NCBI RefSeq assembly: GCF_014897315.1
Contig: NZ_JABUYL010000011.1
Span: forward strand, 82,304 to 146,303
Reading direction: 5' to 3'
From: Proteus sp. FME41
GTDB taxonomy: Bacteria > Pseudomonadota > Gammaproteobacteria > Enterobacterales > Enterobacteriaceae
DNA: 64,000 bases
This document shows positions 48,707 to 60,342 of the stretch, in pieces (the first letter of the stretch is position 1; each line of letters opens with the position of its first letter). Both the position numbers and the translations under genes were made by a program. The notes under the pieces are model-generated. The model ran no database searches and was not told the DNA's origin. It saw nothing but the letters and a program-made list of their open reading frames with translations.

Positions 48707-49168
48707 ATGAGCGAAAAATATGTTGTAACGTGGGATATGTTGCAAATACATGCCCGTCAATTGGCGCAACGTTTACTACCAGTCGAACAATGGACAGGCA
48801 TTATTGCTGTCAGCCGTGGGGGATTAGTTCCTGCTGCACTCCTTGCTCGTGAATTAGGTATCCGTCATGTGGATACAGTCTGCATTTCTAGCTATGATCA
48901 TGATCATCAGCGTGACCTCAAAATCTTAAAAAAAGCAGAAGGTGATGGTGAAGGCTTTATCATTGTTGATGATTTAGTGGATACCGGTGGTACGGCAAAA
49001 GTTATTCGTGATATGTATCCAAAAGCCCATTTTGTTACTATCTTTGCAAAACCGGAAGGGCGCCCATTAGTGGATGATTTTGTGGTTGATATTCCACAAA
49101 ACACATGGATTGAACAGCCTTGGGATATGGGGGTTGCCTTTGTTCCACCTGTTTGCGATCAAAAATAG
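48707..49168 (+). CDS. gpt: Xanthine-guanine phosphoribosyltransferase
   Basis: This 153-residue purine salvage enzyme makes GMP and XMP from guanine and xanthine. The PRPP-binding motif [14 protein letters not shown] is near residues 84-97. [17 protein letters not shown] holds the pyrophosphate loop. It is divergent from pepD and ends before a strong terminator. Confidence 0.97.
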   Translation: MSEKYVVTWDMLQIHARQLAQRLLPVEQWTGIIAVSRGGLVPAALLARELGIRHVDTVCISSYDHDHQRDLKILKKAEGDGEGFIIVDDLVDTGGTAKVIRDMYPKAHFVTIFAKPEGRPLVDDFVVDIPQNTWIEQPWDMGVAFVPPVCDQK

Positions 49169-49193
49169 TATCTGTTTAGCGGTTCACATTGAG

Positions 49194-49217
49194 ATCCTCG
49201 CTCTGGCGGGGATTTTT
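49194..49217 (+). terminator. Intrinsic terminator after gpt
   Basis: ATCCTCGC (49194-49201) pairs with GCGGGGAT (49206-49213) around TCTG and runs into TTTTT. A second, weaker GC-rich stem-loop lies near 49240-49262. Confidence 0.85.
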
Positions 49218-49403
49218 ACTTTAGCAAGATCCGCCGTAAACCCTCGCTCAATGCGGGTGGGGATATAAGGTCTTCTCTCTCTTTTACATTGTGTCTTCGT
49301 GCGATCACCTGTTGTGACACACTCTGTTCCTATTGATTTCGTGCTATGATAAAGCCAGACTTTTAAGCCCCTTTATACGATATCAACTGATTTGAAGAGT
49401 GAT

Positions 49404-50654
49404 ATGGCAAATAATACAAACCTTTCTGAAACTTTATTTAAGCCACGAGCAAGGCACGCTGAAACCTCGACGCTAATTCAGTACACACACCCAAAATCGA
49501 ATATTAATACCTATACTGTGCTAAATGGCACAAGCCAGCAAAATTGGTATCGTACTATTCAGCGATTACTTTGGATTTGGCGAGGTATTTCTCCTATTGA
49601 GATAGAAGAAGTGTTAAGCCGAATAGCTGTGCAGGATGCTCCCCGCAGCGATGATAAATTTATTGATACCGTTGTGGGATACCGTAAAGGCGGTTGGTCA
49701 TATGAATGGTCACATCAAGCCATGATCTGGCAACAAAAGGCATTGCGTAAAGAGTCAGGAGATGCAGCTGCTGATTGTTGGTTACGTGCTGCACATCTGT
49801 ATAGTATTGCCGCATATCCTTTTATTAATGGTGATTTTTTAGCAGATCAAGCCGTTACGTTGTCAATGAAAGCATTTGAGAATGCGACAAAATTTTCATC
49901 TTTTGAAGTGAAAAAACTCACGTTTAAATTAGAAGGGAAAGGAACTACAACGGGTTTTCTACACTTGCCAAAAGATTGCCGAGGCCCTTATCCTACCGTG
50001 TTATTTTGTGGTGGATTAGATGGTTTACAAAGCGATTATGTTAGTTTCTTTAGAGATTATTTATCGCCTAAAGGTATTGCTATGTTGACGCTTGATATGC
50101 CTTCAATTGGTTACTCGGTAAAACAGAAACTGACAGAAGATACGTGCCAACTGCAAGGTGAGATTTTAAAACAACTTTCTGAAGTACCTTGGGTTGATCA
50201 TACGCGTGTTGGTGTTATGGGCTTTCGTTTTGGTGGCAATATTGCGGTACGTTTAGCGTATATCTATCCCAAATTAATCAAAGGTGTAGTTGCCTTGGGG
50301 CCATTAATTCATACTTTCTTTACTCAACCTGAGTTACAGAAAAAAATTCCTGTCATGTATCTTGATGTATTAGCGAGTCGATTAGGATTATGGAATATTG
50401 ATGAAAATAATCTTCGATTATCATTAAGCAGTTATTCATTGAAAAACCAAGGTTTGATTGGCCGACGAATTCCTGTTCCTATGATGGGGGTTTATTGGAA
50501 AGGTGATGAAATGAGCCCTAAAGAAGATTCACAATTAATTGCCCGTTCTTCTATGGATGGCGATATTCTTGCTATTAATGAAAAACCTCTTTATGAAGGG
50601 TTAGAGCTTGCGCTACAAAAAAGTGCAGATTGGATCTATGATAAATTAATATAA
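49404..50654 (+). CDS. frsA: Fermentation/respiration switch protein FrsA (alpha/beta hydrolase fold)
   Basis: This 416-residue protein is close to E. coli FrsA from NLSETLFKPRARH to the C-terminus. In the alpha/beta hydrolase domain the nucleophile elbow reads GFRFGG, with arginine in place of serine. This is also the situation in E. coli FrsA, which interacts with the glucose-specific EIIA. Start ATG 49404 has GAAGAG upstream. A TTG at 49392 would add four residues. Confidence 0.94.
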   Translation: MANNTNLSETLFKPRARHAETSTLIQYTHPKSNINTYTVLNGTSQQNWYRTIQRLLWIWRGISPIEIEEVLSRIAVQDAPRSDDKFIDTVVGYRKGGWSYEWSHQAMIWQQKALRKESGDAAADCWLRAAHLYSIAAYPFINGDFLADQAVTLSMKAFENATKFSSFEVKKLTFKLEGKGTTTGFLHLPKDCRGPYPTVLFCGGLDGLQSDYVSFFRDYLSPKGIAMLTLDMPSIGYSVKQKLTEDTCQLQGEILKQLSEVPWVDHTRVGVMGFRFGGNIAVRLAYIYPKLIKGVVALGPLIHTFFTQPELQKKIPVMYLDVLASRLGLWNIDENNLRLSLSSYSLKNQGLIGRRIPVPMMGVYWKGDEMSPKEDSQLIARSSMDGDILAINEKPLYEGLELALQKSADWIYDKLI

Positions 50655-50725
50655 TTAATTTTGAACAATAACTTGCTAATTATAATTGATTATATAACAG
50701 TAGGGTTTCTAAGGAGACTGAATTT

Positions 50726-51127
50726 ATGACTTCATCTTTGTACCCTACCCGAGGTAAGTTATTAAAGCGTTTTGCTCAAATCGGCCCCTACATCCGAGAG
50801 CAACAATGCCAAGAGAGCCAGTTCTTTTTTGACTGTTTAGCCGTTTGTGTCAATAAAAAAGTCGTGCCAGAAAAACGTGAGTTTTGGGGCTGGTGGATGA
50901 ATTTGGAACGCGACAATGGACAGCTCATTTATTCTTATCAAATTGGGTTATTTGATAAGAATGGTGATTGGATCCAGCAGAATTTAAGTAAAAATGATGT
51001 TATTGAACCAATCAATGAAACACTTATTCGTTTTCATGCATTTCTTCAAACGGCCGCGAGTGAATTAAACATGACACTTATTCCAGACGAAAAAATGAAC
51101 AAATTTCCTCTCCCCATTCAGCCCTAA
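50726..51127 (+). CDS. crl: Sigma factor-binding protein Crl
   Basis: This 133-residue regulator binds RpoS and helps it join core RNA polymerase. The family core FFFDCLAVCVNKK and FWGWWMNLE is preserved, as is the N-terminal GPYIRE. Start has AAGGAGA upstream. It follows frsA by 71 bases in the same direction. Confidence 0.95.
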   Translation: MTSSLYPTRGKLLKRFAQIGPYIREQQCQESQFFFDCLAVCVNKKVVPEKREFWGWWMNLERDNGQLIYSYQIGLFDKNGDWIQQNLSKNDVIEPINETLIRFHAFLQTAASELNMTLIPDEKMNKFPLPIQP

Positions 51128-51241
51128 TTTTGTGTTAGGGCAACTTTTCATAGATTTTGCGTTATGTCGGTTGGCATAACGCGCCTCTCCTGATAAAACT
51201 GTGTATTATCTTTTAAATAATCAACAAGAATGGTAAATGTT

Positions 51242-52345
51242 ATGAGTAGCAGCCAAACACTGGTTGTTAAATTAGGGACAAGTGTACTTACTGGTGGTTC
51301 ACGACGTCTGGATCAGTCTCATATTGTTGAGCTGGTTCGCCAATGTGCTAAACAACATGAAAAAGGTCACCGGATTATTATCGTTACGTCTGGTGCAATT
51401 GCAGCAGGCCGAGAGTATTTGAATTATCCTGATTTACCCGCAACAATTGCTTCTAAGCAGTTGCTTGCTGCAGTAGGTCAAAGTGCATTAATTCAAGTAT
51501 GGAAACAGCTATTTGCTATCTATGGTATTCATATCGGTCAAATGCTGTTAACGCGCGCGGATATTGAAGATAGAGAACGTTTTTTAAATGCACGTGATAC
51601 ATTACATGCATTATTAGATAACCATATTATCCCTGTTATTAACGAAAATGATGCTGTTGCTACCGCAGAAATTAAAGTGGGTGATAATGATAACCTTTCA
51701 GCCCTAGCAGCCATTTTAGGAAGCGCAGATAAGCTATTATTACTGACGGATATCGAAGGGCTTTATACTGCCGATCCTCGCAGCAATCCTGATGCTAAAC
51801 TTATTCCTGAAGTATTTGATATTAATGATGAATTACGCGAAATGGCGGGTGATAGTGTATCGGGTTTAGGTACGGGTGGTATGGCAACAAAATTGCAAGC
51901 CGCAAGTGTTGCTGGGCGTGCAGGAATTGATGTCGTGATTGCCGCAGGTATACAACCGGAAGTGATCGCTAAAGTTATCGAAAATGAACCTGTTGGAACT
52001 CTATTTCATGGCTTACAAAGCCCATTAGAAGCACGTAAAAGATGGATTTTTGGTGCACCAATCGCAGGCGTAATTGTGGTTGATGAAGGGGCAGAGAAAG
52101 CGATTAAAGAAAAAGGAAGTTCTCTTTTACCTAAAGGCATCAGAGAAATCAAAGGTGATTTTTCTCGTGGGTGTGTGATTAGAATTCAAAGCCTATTGGG
52201 GAAAGATCTAGCTCATGGCGTTGCACATTATAATAGTGATGCACTGCGTTTAATTGCTGGGCACCATTCACAAGAAATTAGTCAAATTTTAGGTTACGAG
52301 TATGGCAGTGTGGCTGTACATCGTGACGATATGATTGTTAGCTAA
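51242..52345 (+). CDS. proB: Glutamate 5-kinase
   Basis: This 367-residue enzyme phosphorylates glutamate, the first and feedback-controlled step of proline synthesis. [14 protein letters not shown] begins the amino-acid kinase domain and [17 protein letters not shown] is characteristic. A C-terminal PUA domain contains [15 protein letters not shown] chose ATG 51242, which aligns with E. coli MSDSQT. An upstream start at 51230 adds four residues. It forms an operon with proA, 11 bases downstream. Confidence 0.97.
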   Translation: MSSSQTLVVKLGTSVLTGGSRRLDQSHIVELVRQCAKQHEKGHRIIIVTSGAIAAGREYLNYPDLPATIASKQLLAAVGQSALIQVWKQLFAIYGIHIGQMLLTRADIEDRERFLNARDTLHALLDNHIIPVINENDAVATAEIKVGDNDNLSALAAILGSADKLLLLTDIEGLYTADPRSNPDAKLIPEVFDINDELREMAGDSVSGLGTGGMATKLQAASVAGRAGIDVVIAAGIQPEVIAKVIENEPVGTLFHGLQSPLEARKRWIFGAPIAGVIVVDEGAEKAIKEKGSSLLPKGIREIKGDFSRGCVIRIQSLLGKDLAHGVAHYNSDALRLIAGHHSQEISQILGYEYGSVAVHRDDMIVS

Positions 52346-52356
52346 GGAGCCTTCTG

Positions 52357-53610
52357 ATGTTAGAAAAAATGGGTAAATCAGCAAGAGAGGCATCTTGGCA
52401 TTTAGCTCAATTATCAACAGAGCAAAAAAACCAGGCATTACTGGTCATTGCTGATTTGTTAGAGGAACAAGAAGTGTCAATTCTTGCCGCTAATGAAAAA
52501 GATATGTATGCGGCACGCGAAGCCAATATTAATGCCGCTATGCTTGATCGTTTATTACTGACTTCTGCACGTTTAAAAGCGATTGCGGATGACGTACGAC
52601 AAGTGTGTCGCTTAGAAGATCCCGTGGGGAAAATTATTGATGGGCGTATATTAGACAGTGGTTTGCGCTTAGAGCGTCGCCGTGTGCCATTAGGTGTTGT
52701 GGGCGTTATTTATGAGGCTCGTCCTAATGTAACGATCGATGTTGCTTCTTTATGCTTAAAAACGGGTAATGCAGCTATTCTTCGTGGTGGGAAAGAGACT
52801 CACCATACTAACCAAGCGGTTGTTGCTGTTATTCAAAAAGCGTTAGAAAAATGTAATATCCCTGCGAGTGCCATTCAGGCAATTGAACAACCTGATCGCG
52901 AGTTAGTCGCTCAAATGCTAAAGATGGATGAGTATATTGATATGCTTATTCCTCGTGGTGGTGCGGGATTACATAAACTTTGTCGTGAACAATCGACTAT
53001 TCCAGTTATCACTGGTGGTATTGGTGTTTGCCATACATTTGTTGATGAAAGTGCCGATTTAGAAAAAGCATTAACTGTTATTGTGAATGCAAAAGTTCAG
53101 CGTCCAAGTGCTTGTAATTCTTTAGAAACACTTTTAGTCCATGAAAGCATTGCAGATGTATTTTTACCACAGCTAAGTAATGCTATGGCAGCTCAACAGG
53201 TCATTTTACACTCAAGTGAGAAAGCTTTTGCTGGCCTGAAAAAAGGTGGGGCAACAGTCGTTGATGTAAAAGATGCAGATTATTGTGATGAATGGTTATC
53301 ACTTGATTTAAACGTAGAAGTGGTGAGTGATTTAACGGAGGCAATTCGTCATATTCGTCGTTATGGTACTGCCCATTCAGACGCGATTTTAACGCAATGT
53401 ATTGCTAATGCTGATCGCTTTGTTCGTCAAGTAGATTCTGCGGCGGTGTATGTCAATGCGAGTACACGTTTTACGGATGGCGGGCAATTTGGCTTAGGTG
53501 CTGAAGTTGCAGTCAGTACACAGAAATTACATGCCAGAGGCCCTATGGGACTAGATGCCCTAACAACCTATAAATGGATAGGCTATGGCGATAATACATT
53601 ACGTCGTTGA
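52357..53610 (+). CDS. proA: Gamma-glutamyl phosphate reductase
   Basis: This 417-residue NADPH-dependent enzyme makes glutamate semialdehyde, the second step of proline synthesis. The catalytic cysteine lies in [33 protein letters not shown] and [11 protein letters not shown] complete the family picture. Together with proB and the distant proC all three steps of the pathway are in this window. Confidence 0.97.
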   Translation: MLEKMGKSAREASWHLAQLSTEQKNQALLVIADLLEEQEVSILAANEKDMYAAREANINAAMLDRLLLTSARLKAIADDVRQVCRLEDPVGKIIDGRILDSGLRLERRRVPLGVVGVIYEARPNVTIDVASLCLKTGNAAILRGGKETHHTNQAVVAVIQKALEKCNIPASAIQAIEQPDRELVAQMLKMDEYIDMLIPRGGAGLHKLCREQSTIPVITGGIGVCHTFVDESADLEKALTVIVNAKVQRPSACNSLETLLVHESIADVFLPQLSNAMAAQQVILHSSEKAFAGLKKGGATVVDVKDADYCDEWLSLDLNVEVVSDLTEAIRHIRRYGTAHSDAILTQCIANADRFVRQVDSAAVYVNASTRFTDGGQFGLGAEVAVSTQKLHARGPMGLDALTTYKWIGYGDNTLRR

Positions 53611-53628
53611 TTGCTAGAATTATTAAAT

Positions 53629-53663
53629 AAGCCATACTTTTTTTAAGTGTGGCTTTATTTTTT
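53629..53663 (+). terminator. Intrinsic terminator after proA
   Basis: AAGCCATACTT (53629-53639) pairs with AAGTGTGGCTT (53645-53655), allowing one wobble, and runs into TATTTTTTT. Confidence 0.8.
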
Positions 53664-53690
53664 TGTTACATCAGGTATGATGTTTTACAC

Positions 53691-53705
53691 TTTACAGTAT
53701 GTAAA
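53691..53705 (+). promoter_or_regulatory. Palindrome near the shikimate kinase promoter
   Basis: TTTACA-GTA-TGTAAA is a perfect inverted repeat 33 bases upstream of the ATG and could be an operator. The half-sites resemble those of TyrR boxes but in the opposite arrangement and spacing, so TyrR control is not claimed. Confidence 0.35.
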
Positions 53706-53737
53706 TTATTTATTACACCCTTTTAAGGGGACACACT

Positions 53738-54268
53738 ATGGAGATAGTGCATTTTATGGAAAGTACAATTTACCTTATCGGACCTCGAGGCGCAGGAAAA
53801 ACAACAGTAGGTAAAGCACTTTCTCTCTCTTTAGACTATAAATTTATTGATACGGATTATTGGATAACACAAAAATATCAACAAACTATATCTTCTATGG
53901 TCGAAGAAAAAGGCTGGGATTTCTTTCGTCAAATTGAATCTGAAGCACTTGTTCAAGTAAGCCAACCTAACCAAGTTATTTCAACAGGCGGAGGAATGAT
54001 TTTAGCAGATAAAAATCGTGCTTATATGAAATCTTCGGGTGTTACGGTTTATTTACAATCATCGGTTGAAACTTTAGTTAAACGCTTATCCCAAGATCCT
54101 AATGAAGCACAAAGACCAAGCTTGACGGGTAAAACTTTAGTGTTAGAAATGCAGGATGTTTTGACTGAACGGGAACCTTTATATTTGCAATGTGCAGATA
54201 TTATTGTTGATGCTGGATTATCTATAAATGAAATTATTGCGGTAATTCTCGCAAAACTCGCCAAATAA
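53738..54268 (+). CDS. aroL: Shikimate kinase (AroL-like)
   Basis: This 176-residue P-loop kinase makes shikimate 3-phosphate in aromatic amino acid synthesis. Walker A is IGPRGAGKTTVGKAL and the shikimate site includes FIDTD and the GGG in ISTGGGMI, with RPSLTGK in the lid. It is closer to E. coli AroL than AroK. ATG 53738 has AAGGGG upstream. An internal ATG at 53756 would align better with E. coli. Confidence 0.9.
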   Translation: MEIVHFMESTIYLIGPRGAGKTTVGKALSLSLDYKFIDTDYWITQKYQQTISSMVEEKGWDFFRQIESEALVQVSQPNQVISTGGGMILADKNRAYMKSSGVTVYLQSSVETLVKRLSQDPNEAQRPSLTGKTLVLEMQDVLTEREPLYLQCADIIVDAGLSINEIIAVILAKLAK

Positions 54269-54365
54269 TTAGGAAGTCGTCCGATATAAAGGGCAAAACA
54301 GAGGACATCTATTTTATTTTTATCATATCCTATTTATAGTAAGGCTAATTATAGCAAAATGAGAT

Positions 54366-56531
54366 ATGGATATGATGTTGATAGCGTTTTTTAAAACACT
54401 ATTTAAATTCTTATTTAGAATAAGAATTGAAGGACTTGTTAATCAGTTTTCGCAATATGACAAATGCATAATTACACCAAATCATACTTCTTTTATTGAT
54501 GGTATATTATTACGTTTGTTCCTGCCTATTAATCCAGTATTTGCTGTTTATACCTCTGTTGCTTCTTCAAAAACGACAAGATGGTTAGGCCGTTATGCCG
54601 ATATTGTGCCTCTAGATCCAGCGAATCCAATGGCTGTACGTCAATTAGTTAAAGAAGTGGATAAAGGGCGTCCCGTTGTCATTTTTCCTGAAGGGCGGAT
54701 TACGGTCACAAATGGATTGATGAAAATTTATGAAGGTGCAGCCTTTATTGCGGCAAAATCAGGTGCCAAGGTTGTTCCTGTTAGAATTGAAGGTGCTGAA
54801 TTTAGCTATTTTTCTCGGGTACGTAAAAGCTTACGAGTAAAAGCCCAATTCTTTCCTCGAATTACAATTAAAGTACTTCCTGCAGTTGATTTACCGATGC
54901 CTAAAGCTGAAAAATCTTCTGAGCGACGCCGACTAGCGGGTGAAGCAATGCGTGATATCATGATGAATGCCATCATGGAGACACGCTCGAATATCACACT
55001 GTATGAAGCATTCTTACAAGCAATGTCTCAGTATGGTCGATTTAGCCCGTTAATTTCAGATATCAATTTAAAAGAAGATTCTTATCAAGGATTACTGAAA
55101 AAAACGTTAGGGATGAGCCGACTGATTGAACGTTATACACAGCCTGGCGAGCGTATTGGTTTACTACTCCCAAATACAACAGTGACAGCTGCAGCGCTAT
55201 TAGGTGCTACTATGCGTCAACGAGTTGTGGCAATGCTAAACTATACTGCGGGTAGTTTAGGTGTGCAAAATGCAATGAAGGCGGCATCAATCAAAACCAT
55301 TTTCACGTCACGCCAATTTTTGGAGAAAGGGAATTTATTACATATTCCTGAACAAACACCAGAAGCTAATTGGATTTATCTTGAGGATCTCAAAGAGAGT
55401 GTCACCAGCGAAGATAAGCGCTGGATCTTCAAACACCTTATTGCGCCACATAAAGCGATGTTACCGCAAAAAGCGAGTGATGCCGCTGTTATTCTATTTA
55501 CCTCTGGTTCTGAGGGGACACCTAAAGGTGTTGTTCATAGCCACTCCAGCCTTCTGGCTAACGTAGACCAAATTCGGGCTATTGCTGACTTTTCACCTAA
55601 AGATAAATTTATGTCAGCATTACCGTTATTCCATGCTTTTGGTCTTACGGCTTGTCTATTAACCCCAATTTGCTTGGGGGCGCGTGTTTTTCTTTATCCA
55701 AGCCCATTACACTATCGTGTTGTGCCTGAATTGGTGTATGACCAAAACTGTACCGTATTATTTGGTACATCAACCTTTTTAGGGAACTACGGAAAATTTG
55801 CTCATCCTTATGATTTTGCCAGAGTGAGATATGTGGTTGCTGGTGCTGAAAAGCTCTCGGAATCAACCCGTATTTTATGGCAAGAAAAGTTCGGTATTCG
55901 TATTTTAGAAGGCTATGGAGTAACAGAATGTGCTCCTGTCGTTTCGATCAACGTTCCTATGAGCGCAAAAACACACACTGTTGGACGCTTATTACCGGGT
56001 ATGGAAAGCCGTCTTATTCCAATGAACGGTATTGCTGAAGGTGGACGGTTACAATTACGTGGGCCTAATGTCATGATGGGGTATTTACGTGTTGAATCCC
56101 CCGAAAAACTAGAAATACCAGTAGCAACGAATGCGGAAGGTATTGATGAAGAAGGGTGGTATGACACGGGTGATATCGTTGCTATCGACAGTGAAGGTTT
56201 TTGTACTATTAAAGGGCGAGTGAAGCGTTTTGCAAAAATTGCAGGTGAAATGGTTTCTCTTGAAGGTGTGGAGCAACTAGCACGTAAAGCGTCTACGGGA
56301 GAGCACGCGGTTGTGACAATCAGTGATAAGCGTAGAGGTGAGTCACTGGTACTGTTCACAACAGATAAGCAATTAGAACGTAGTACGTTATCAACGTTGG
56401 CTAAAGCGGAAGGCGTTGCTGAAATAGCCGTACCGAAGGATATTCGTTTTATCAAAGAAATTCCTGTTTTAGGAAGTGGGAAAACGGATTTTGTCTCATT
56501 GAAAAAACGAGCTGAACAGGAAAATAACTAA
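54366..56531 (+). CDS. aas: 2-acylglycerophosphoethanolamine acyltransferase / acyl-ACP synthetase
   Basis: This 721-residue bifunctional membrane enzyme reacylates lysophosphatidylethanolamine. The N-terminal acyltransferase has NHTSFIDG (HxxxxD) and FPEGR. The C-terminal acyl-ACP synthetase has the AMP-binding [19 protein letters not shown] and YDTGD. It works with the lysophospholipid flippase LplT, whose ATG overlaps its stop in TAATG. Confidence 0.96.
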   Translation: MDMMLIAFFKTLFKFLFRIRIEGLVNQFSQYDKCIITPNHTSFIDGILLRLFLPINPVFAVYTSVASSKTTRWLGRYADIVPLDPANPMAVRQLVKEVDKGRPVVIFPEGRITVTNGLMKIYEGAAFIAAKSGAKVVPVRIEGAEFSYFSRVRKSLRVKAQFFPRITIKVLPAVDLPMPKAEKSSERRRLAGEAMRDIMMNAIMETRSNITLYEAFLQAMSQYGRFSPLISDINLKEDSYQGLLKKTLGMSRLIERYTQPGERIGLLLPNTTVTAAALLGATMRQRVVAMLNYTAGSLGVQNAMKAASIKTIFTSRQFLEKGNLLHIPEQTPEANWIYLEDLKESVTSEDKRWIFKHLIAPHKAMLPQKASDAAVILFTSGSEGTPKGVVHSHSSLLANVDQIRAIADFSPKDKFMSALPLFHAFGLTACLLTPICLGARVFLYPSPLHYRVVPELVYDQNCTVLFGTSTFLGNYGKFAHPYDFARVRYVVAGAEKLSESTRILWQEKFGIRILEGYGVTECAPVVSINVPMSAKTHTVGRLLPGMESRLIPMNGIAEGGRLQLRGPNVMMGYLRVESPEKLEIPVATNAEGIDEEGWYDTGDIVAIDSEGFCTIKGRVKRFAKIAGEMVSLEGVEQLARKASTGEHAVVTISDKRRGESLVLFTTDKQLERSTLSTLAKAEGVAEIAVPKDIRFIKEIPVLGSGKTDFVSLKKRAEQENN

Positions 56532-57730
56532 TGTCAGAGAATATTAGCCAGCCTCCTCTGATGAGCAGAGGAATGAAAGCAGTCTTGTTATCACAATTTC
56601 TTTCCGCTTTTGCAGATAATGCATTGCTTTTCGCCATCTTAGCCCAATTTAAATCGGCTCTTTATCCTGAATGGAGCCAACCTGTTTTACAAATGGTCTT
56701 CGTGCTGGCTTTTATTCTCTTAGCACCTTTTGTGGGGCAAGTTGCTGATCGTAACCCGAAGGGACGGGTCATGCTCAGTGGTAATATCTTAAAGTTTGTC
56801 GGCGCAGTTCTTATTTGTATTGGTTCTGATCCTTTTTTAGGTTATGCCCTAGTCGGTATTGGTGCTGCTGTTTATTCGCCTGCCAAATATGGTATTTTGG
56901 GTGAATTAACAGATGGCGATCGTTTAGTTAAGGCGAATGGTTTAATGGAAGCATCAACCATTGCCGCTATTTTGCTAGGCTCTGTAATTGGTGGTTTGCT
57001 TTCTGATTGGAGCATCATTTTTGCGTTAGGTGTTTGTGCAGCAATGTACGCTCTCGCTGTGTTTGTTAACTTTGGTATACCTAAATTATCCGTCGCACAA
57101 ATTGGGCGTGGGTGGAATATCAAAAAAATATTTGCTCAATTTATTAAGGCAACACGTACCTTATGGAGTGATAAAGAGAGTCGTTTTTCTTTAGTCGGAA
57201 CAAGTATGTTTTGGGGGGCAGGGGTGACGTTGCGCTTTTTACTTGTTCAGTGGGTACCTATTGCATTAGGAATGACTGATAACACTACACCAACGATATT
57301 AAATGCGATGGTGGCTATAGGTATTGTTGTAGGGGCTGGATTAGCGGCTAAGTTTGTAACACTGAAAACAGTACGTCGTTGTATGCCAGCAGGTGTGTTG
57401 ATTGGTCTTGGTGTTGTTTATTTTTCGTTGCAAACCTCAATTATTCCATCCTATTTAATTCTAATTATTATTGGTATTTTTGGTGGTTTCTTTGTGGTGC
57501 CATTGAATGCGCTATTACAAGACAAAGGAAAGCGCAGTGTGGGAGCGGGTAATGCCATCGCCGTACAAAATTTAGGTGAAAATACGGCAATGTTATTAAT
57601 GCTAGGCCTATTCTCACTGGTCACCAGTATTGGTGTTTCTGTTATCGCTATTGGAATTGGTTTTGGTGTTATTTTTGCACTGGCAATTGGTGGGCTATGG
57701 CTATGGGATCGCACCAGAAAGAAATCTTAA
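56531..57730 (+). CDS. lplT: Lysophospholipid transporter LplT
   Basis: This 399-residue major facilitator protein has about twelve membrane helices and flips lysophosphatidylethanolamine to the inner leaflet for Aas. The N-terminal [17 protein letters not shown] and [14 protein letters not shown] match the E. coli protein. It is translationally coupled to aas by a one-base overlap. Confidence 0.96.
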   Translation: MSENISQPPLMSRGMKAVLLSQFLSAFADNALLFAILAQFKSALYPEWSQPVLQMVFVLAFILLAPFVGQVADRNPKGRVMLSGNILKFVGAVLICIGSDPFLGYALVGIGAAVYSPAKYGILGELTDGDRLVKANGLMEASTIAAILLGSVIGGLLSDWSIIFALGVCAAMYALAVFVNFGIPKLSVAQIGRGWNIKKIFAQFIKATRTLWSDKESRFSLVGTSMFWGAGVTLRFLLVQWVPIALGMTDNTTPTILNAMVAIGIVVGAGLAAKFVTLKTVRRCMPAGVLIGLGVVYFSLQTSIIPSYLILIIIGIFGGFFVVPLNALLQDKGKRSVGAGNAIAVQNLGENTAMLLMLGLFSLVTSIGVSVIAIGIGFGVIFALAIGGLWLWDRTRKKS

Positions 57731-57766
57731 AAAACGACATTTAGAATAGAGGTTAAATGAGCCTTA

Positions 57767-58273
57767 ATGATAAATTACGATGAAATGACCCGTCTTAGTA
57801 TTGAGATGGGTAATGCATTGATTAAAAAAGGGTGCACGATAACAACTGCAGAATCTTGTACTGGCGGATGGATTGCAAAAATTATCACAGATATTGCAGG
57901 AAGCTCTGATTATTATCACCGAGGCTTTGTCACATACAGTAATGAAGCAAAGCATGAAATGATCGGTGTTGATGAACAAACCTTGGCTAAGTTCGGTGCT
58001 GTCAGTGAAGAAGTCGTTCTCCAAATGGCAGAAGGTGCACTTAAAGCAGCTAACGCAGATTTTGCTATCTCGGTGAGTGGTATAGCGGGCCCTGGTGGTG
58101 GTAGTGAAGACAAACCTGTTGGTTTAGTGTGGTTTGGCTTTGCTGTTAAAACATCAACAGGAATTCAAGTTACTGCAAAACACAGTATATTTTATGGTAC
58201 ACGAGAGCAAATAAGAGCAGAATCTGTTATTTTTTCTTTAAAATCAATAATTAAAGAAATTATTGATAATTAA
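57767..58273 (+). CDS. pncC: Nicotinamide-nucleotide amidase
   Basis: This 168-residue CinA C-terminal-type enzyme deamidates nicotinamide mononucleotide in the pyridine nucleotide cycle. The conserved TTAESCTGGWIAKIITDIAGSS and SGIAGPGGGSEDKPVG are present. It is the stand-alone YgaD form, just upstream of recA as in E. coli. The ATG at 57767 aligns with the E. coli start. Confidence 0.94.
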   Translation: MINYDEMTRLSIEMGNALIKKGCTITTAESCTGGWIAKIITDIAGSSDYYHRGFVTYSNEAKHEMIGVDEQTLAKFGAVSEEVVLQMAEGALKAANADFAISVSGIAGPGGGSEDKPVGLVWFGFAVKTSTGIQVTAKHSIFYGTREQIRAESVIFSLKSIIKEIIDN

Positions 58274-58274
58274 C

Positions 58275-58302
58275 TTGATACTGTATGATTATACAGTATA
58301 AT
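58275..58302 (+). promoter_or_regulatory. recA promoter with LexA box
   Basis: The -35 TTGATA (58275-58280) and -10 TATAAT (58297-58302) are spaced by 16 bases. The spacer is filled exactly by the LexA box CTGTATGATTATACAG (58281-58296). The layout equals E. coli recA. Confidence 0.95.
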
Positions 58303-58380
58303 GAGTTTCAACAAGCAAAATCATACACGTTTTAATGGTAGTGACTCATCCTTATGTTTCACTGCCCTGAGGGAGATAAC

Positions 58381-59448
58381 ATGGCTATTGATGAAAACAA
58401 ACAAAAAGCATTGGCCGCAGCACTTGGTCAAATTGAAAAGCAATTTGGTAAAGGGTCTATCATGCGTTTGGGCGAAGATCGTTCCATGAACGTTGAAACC
58501 ATCTCTACAGGATCTTTATCATTAGACGTTGCTTTAGGTGCTGGTGGTTTACCACGTGGTCGTATTGTTGAAATCTATGGCCCAGAATCTTCAGGTAAAA
58601 CAACACTGACATTACAAGTTATCGCTTCAGCACAACGTGAAGGTAAAATCTGTGCGTTTATCGATGCTGAACATGCGTTAGATCCTGTCTATGCTAAAAA
58701 ATTAGGCGTAGATATCGATAACCTACTGTGCTCCCAGCCTGATACGGGCGAACAAGCCTTAGAAATTTGTGATGCGTTATCTCGTTCTGGTGCTGTTGAT
58801 GTTATCGTTGTTGACTCCGTTGCTGCTTTAACACCAAAAGCCGAAATCGAAGGTGAAATCGGTGATTCACACGTTGGTCTTGCTGCTCGTATGATGAGTC
58901 AAGCAATGCGTAAATTAGCGGGTAATCTGAAAAACTCCAATACATTACTTATTTTCATCAACCAAATCCGTATGAAAATTGGTGTTATGTTTGGTAATCC
59001 AGAAACGACAACAGGTGGTAATGCACTTAAATTCTACGCATCAGTTCGTTTAGATATTCGTCGTATCGGGTCTGTCAAAAATGGCGATGAAGTTGTTGGT
59101 AGTGAAACTCGTGTTAAAGTCGTAAAAAATAAAATTGCTGCACCATTCAAACAAGCTGAATTCCAAATTATGTATGGCGAAGGTATTAATACTTTCGGTG
59201 AACTTATTGATTTAGGTGTTAAACATAAATTGGTAGAAAAAGCAGGTGCGTGGTACAGCTACAATGGTGAAAAAATTGGCCAAGGTAAAGCCAATGCAAC
59301 GACTTATTTAAAAGAACACCCAGAAATGTACGATGAGTTAAATACTAAATTACGTGAAATGTTATTAAATCATGCTGGTGAATTTACAAGTGCTGCTGAT
59401 TTCACTAATGATGGTGATGCTGCAGATGCCGAAGATAAAGAAGATTAA
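58381..59448 (+). CDS. recA: Recombinase A
   Basis: This 355-residue recombinase drives strand exchange and LexA cleavage. Walker A is [10 protein letters not shown], near residues 67-74. L1 and L2 DNA-binding loops, [17 protein letters not shown] and [10 protein letters not shown], are intact. The start MAIDENKQ at 58381 is behind GAGGGAG. An upstream ATG at 58354 would add nine residues not seen in the family. An SOS-box promoter lies 80 bases upstream. Confidence 0.98.
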   Translation: MAIDENKQKALAAALGQIEKQFGKGSIMRLGEDRSMNVETISTGSLSLDVALGAGGLPRGRIVEIYGPESSGKTTLTLQVIASAQREGKICAFIDAEHALDPVYAKKLGVDIDNLLCSQPDTGEQALEICDALSRSGAVDVIVVDSVAALTPKAEIEGEIGDSHVGLAARMMSQAMRKLAGNLKNSNTLLIFINQIRMKIGVMFGNPETTTGGNALKFYASVRLDIRRIGSVKNGDEVVGSETRVKVVKNKIAAPFKQAEFQIMYGEGINTFGELIDLGVKHKLVEKAGAWYSYNGEKIGQGKANATTYLKEHPEMYDELNTKLREMLLNHAGEFTSAADFTNDGDAADAEDKED

Positions 59449-60342
59449 TCTTTCGGATAATCACTAAATTGACTATGTGTCTAGACTGGTTACCGTTCTT
59501 GTAATAAAAAACAACTAGTCAATTAGTGTGATTTAACTCACTTAAAAAAGGAAGCCTTAAAAGGCTTCCTTTTTGTTGTATGTCGTATTATTTATCTAAA
59601 ACTGAGCTTATCTTAGACTTATTTTGTTTTATTCCTATTATAAATAGCCTTTAACTCTACTTTACTTCATATAACGATATTTTTTACCAGCACTTATTAG
59701 TGTGTTGTATTAAATGTTATATAGTGAAATTTTGATGATATATTATAGTATTCAAGTAATATAAATAATTATCATTACAATAATTTGATAGCACCAGATA
59801 GTAAATAATTGACTTATAGAGATAAATATCATCAAAATATTTGAAGGTGGTTAAGGTAATATTAAAGAATGTATTTAGAGGTAAGATAGATTTTATACTG
59901 AGAAGCACTTTTATTTTAGTAAGTTATCGTGATTTTATTGTTTGCTTTAAGTAATAATCCTTATGCGTTTATTGCTAGATATTATGAGAAAAAAAATTAT
60001 TCAGGAAAAAGGCATGAGTAGTAAGTAAGTCCATAAAAAATCAGCAATAACAAATACTTTTTAATAATTACAAAATGAAAACACTTTAAATTACTACTAT
60101 TTTCTAGAAAAATCACGCTTAAATAGAGAAAAGTCCCATTCTCAGATAACAATCCCACTTTCAGAAAAAAACTAGACGATTTACAATGTCAACACGAATA
60201 AGTTTATCGGGGGTTTTACTTCTGACAGAAGAAATTCTATCTTATCCCTACTTATGTATTCGTTGGCTAAGTAGAGGTAATAATAAACCTCCTCTAACTA
60301 GATTTCTAATTTCTGTTTTTCCAGCTTGATTTCGGGATAATT
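59449..60342. other. Gene-free gap between recA and alaS (recX position)
   Basis: About 890 bases contain the recA terminator (59545-59575) and then AT-rich DNA without any supported ORF. Enterobacteria usually carry recX here, and I could find no RecX-like frame on either strand. The rest should hold the alaS promoter. Confidence 0.6.
59545..59575 (+). terminator. Intrinsic terminator after recA
   Basis: AAAAAGGAAGCC (59545-59556) pairs with GGCTTCCTTTTT (59563-59574), a 12-bp perfect stem ending in the T-run. Confidence 0.9.

Noticed and set aside
59717..59908. 63-residue minus-strand ORF in the recA-alaS gap
   Set aside because: It consists of Ile/Tyr/Asn-rich low-complexity sequence from AT-rich DNA and shows no RecX features.
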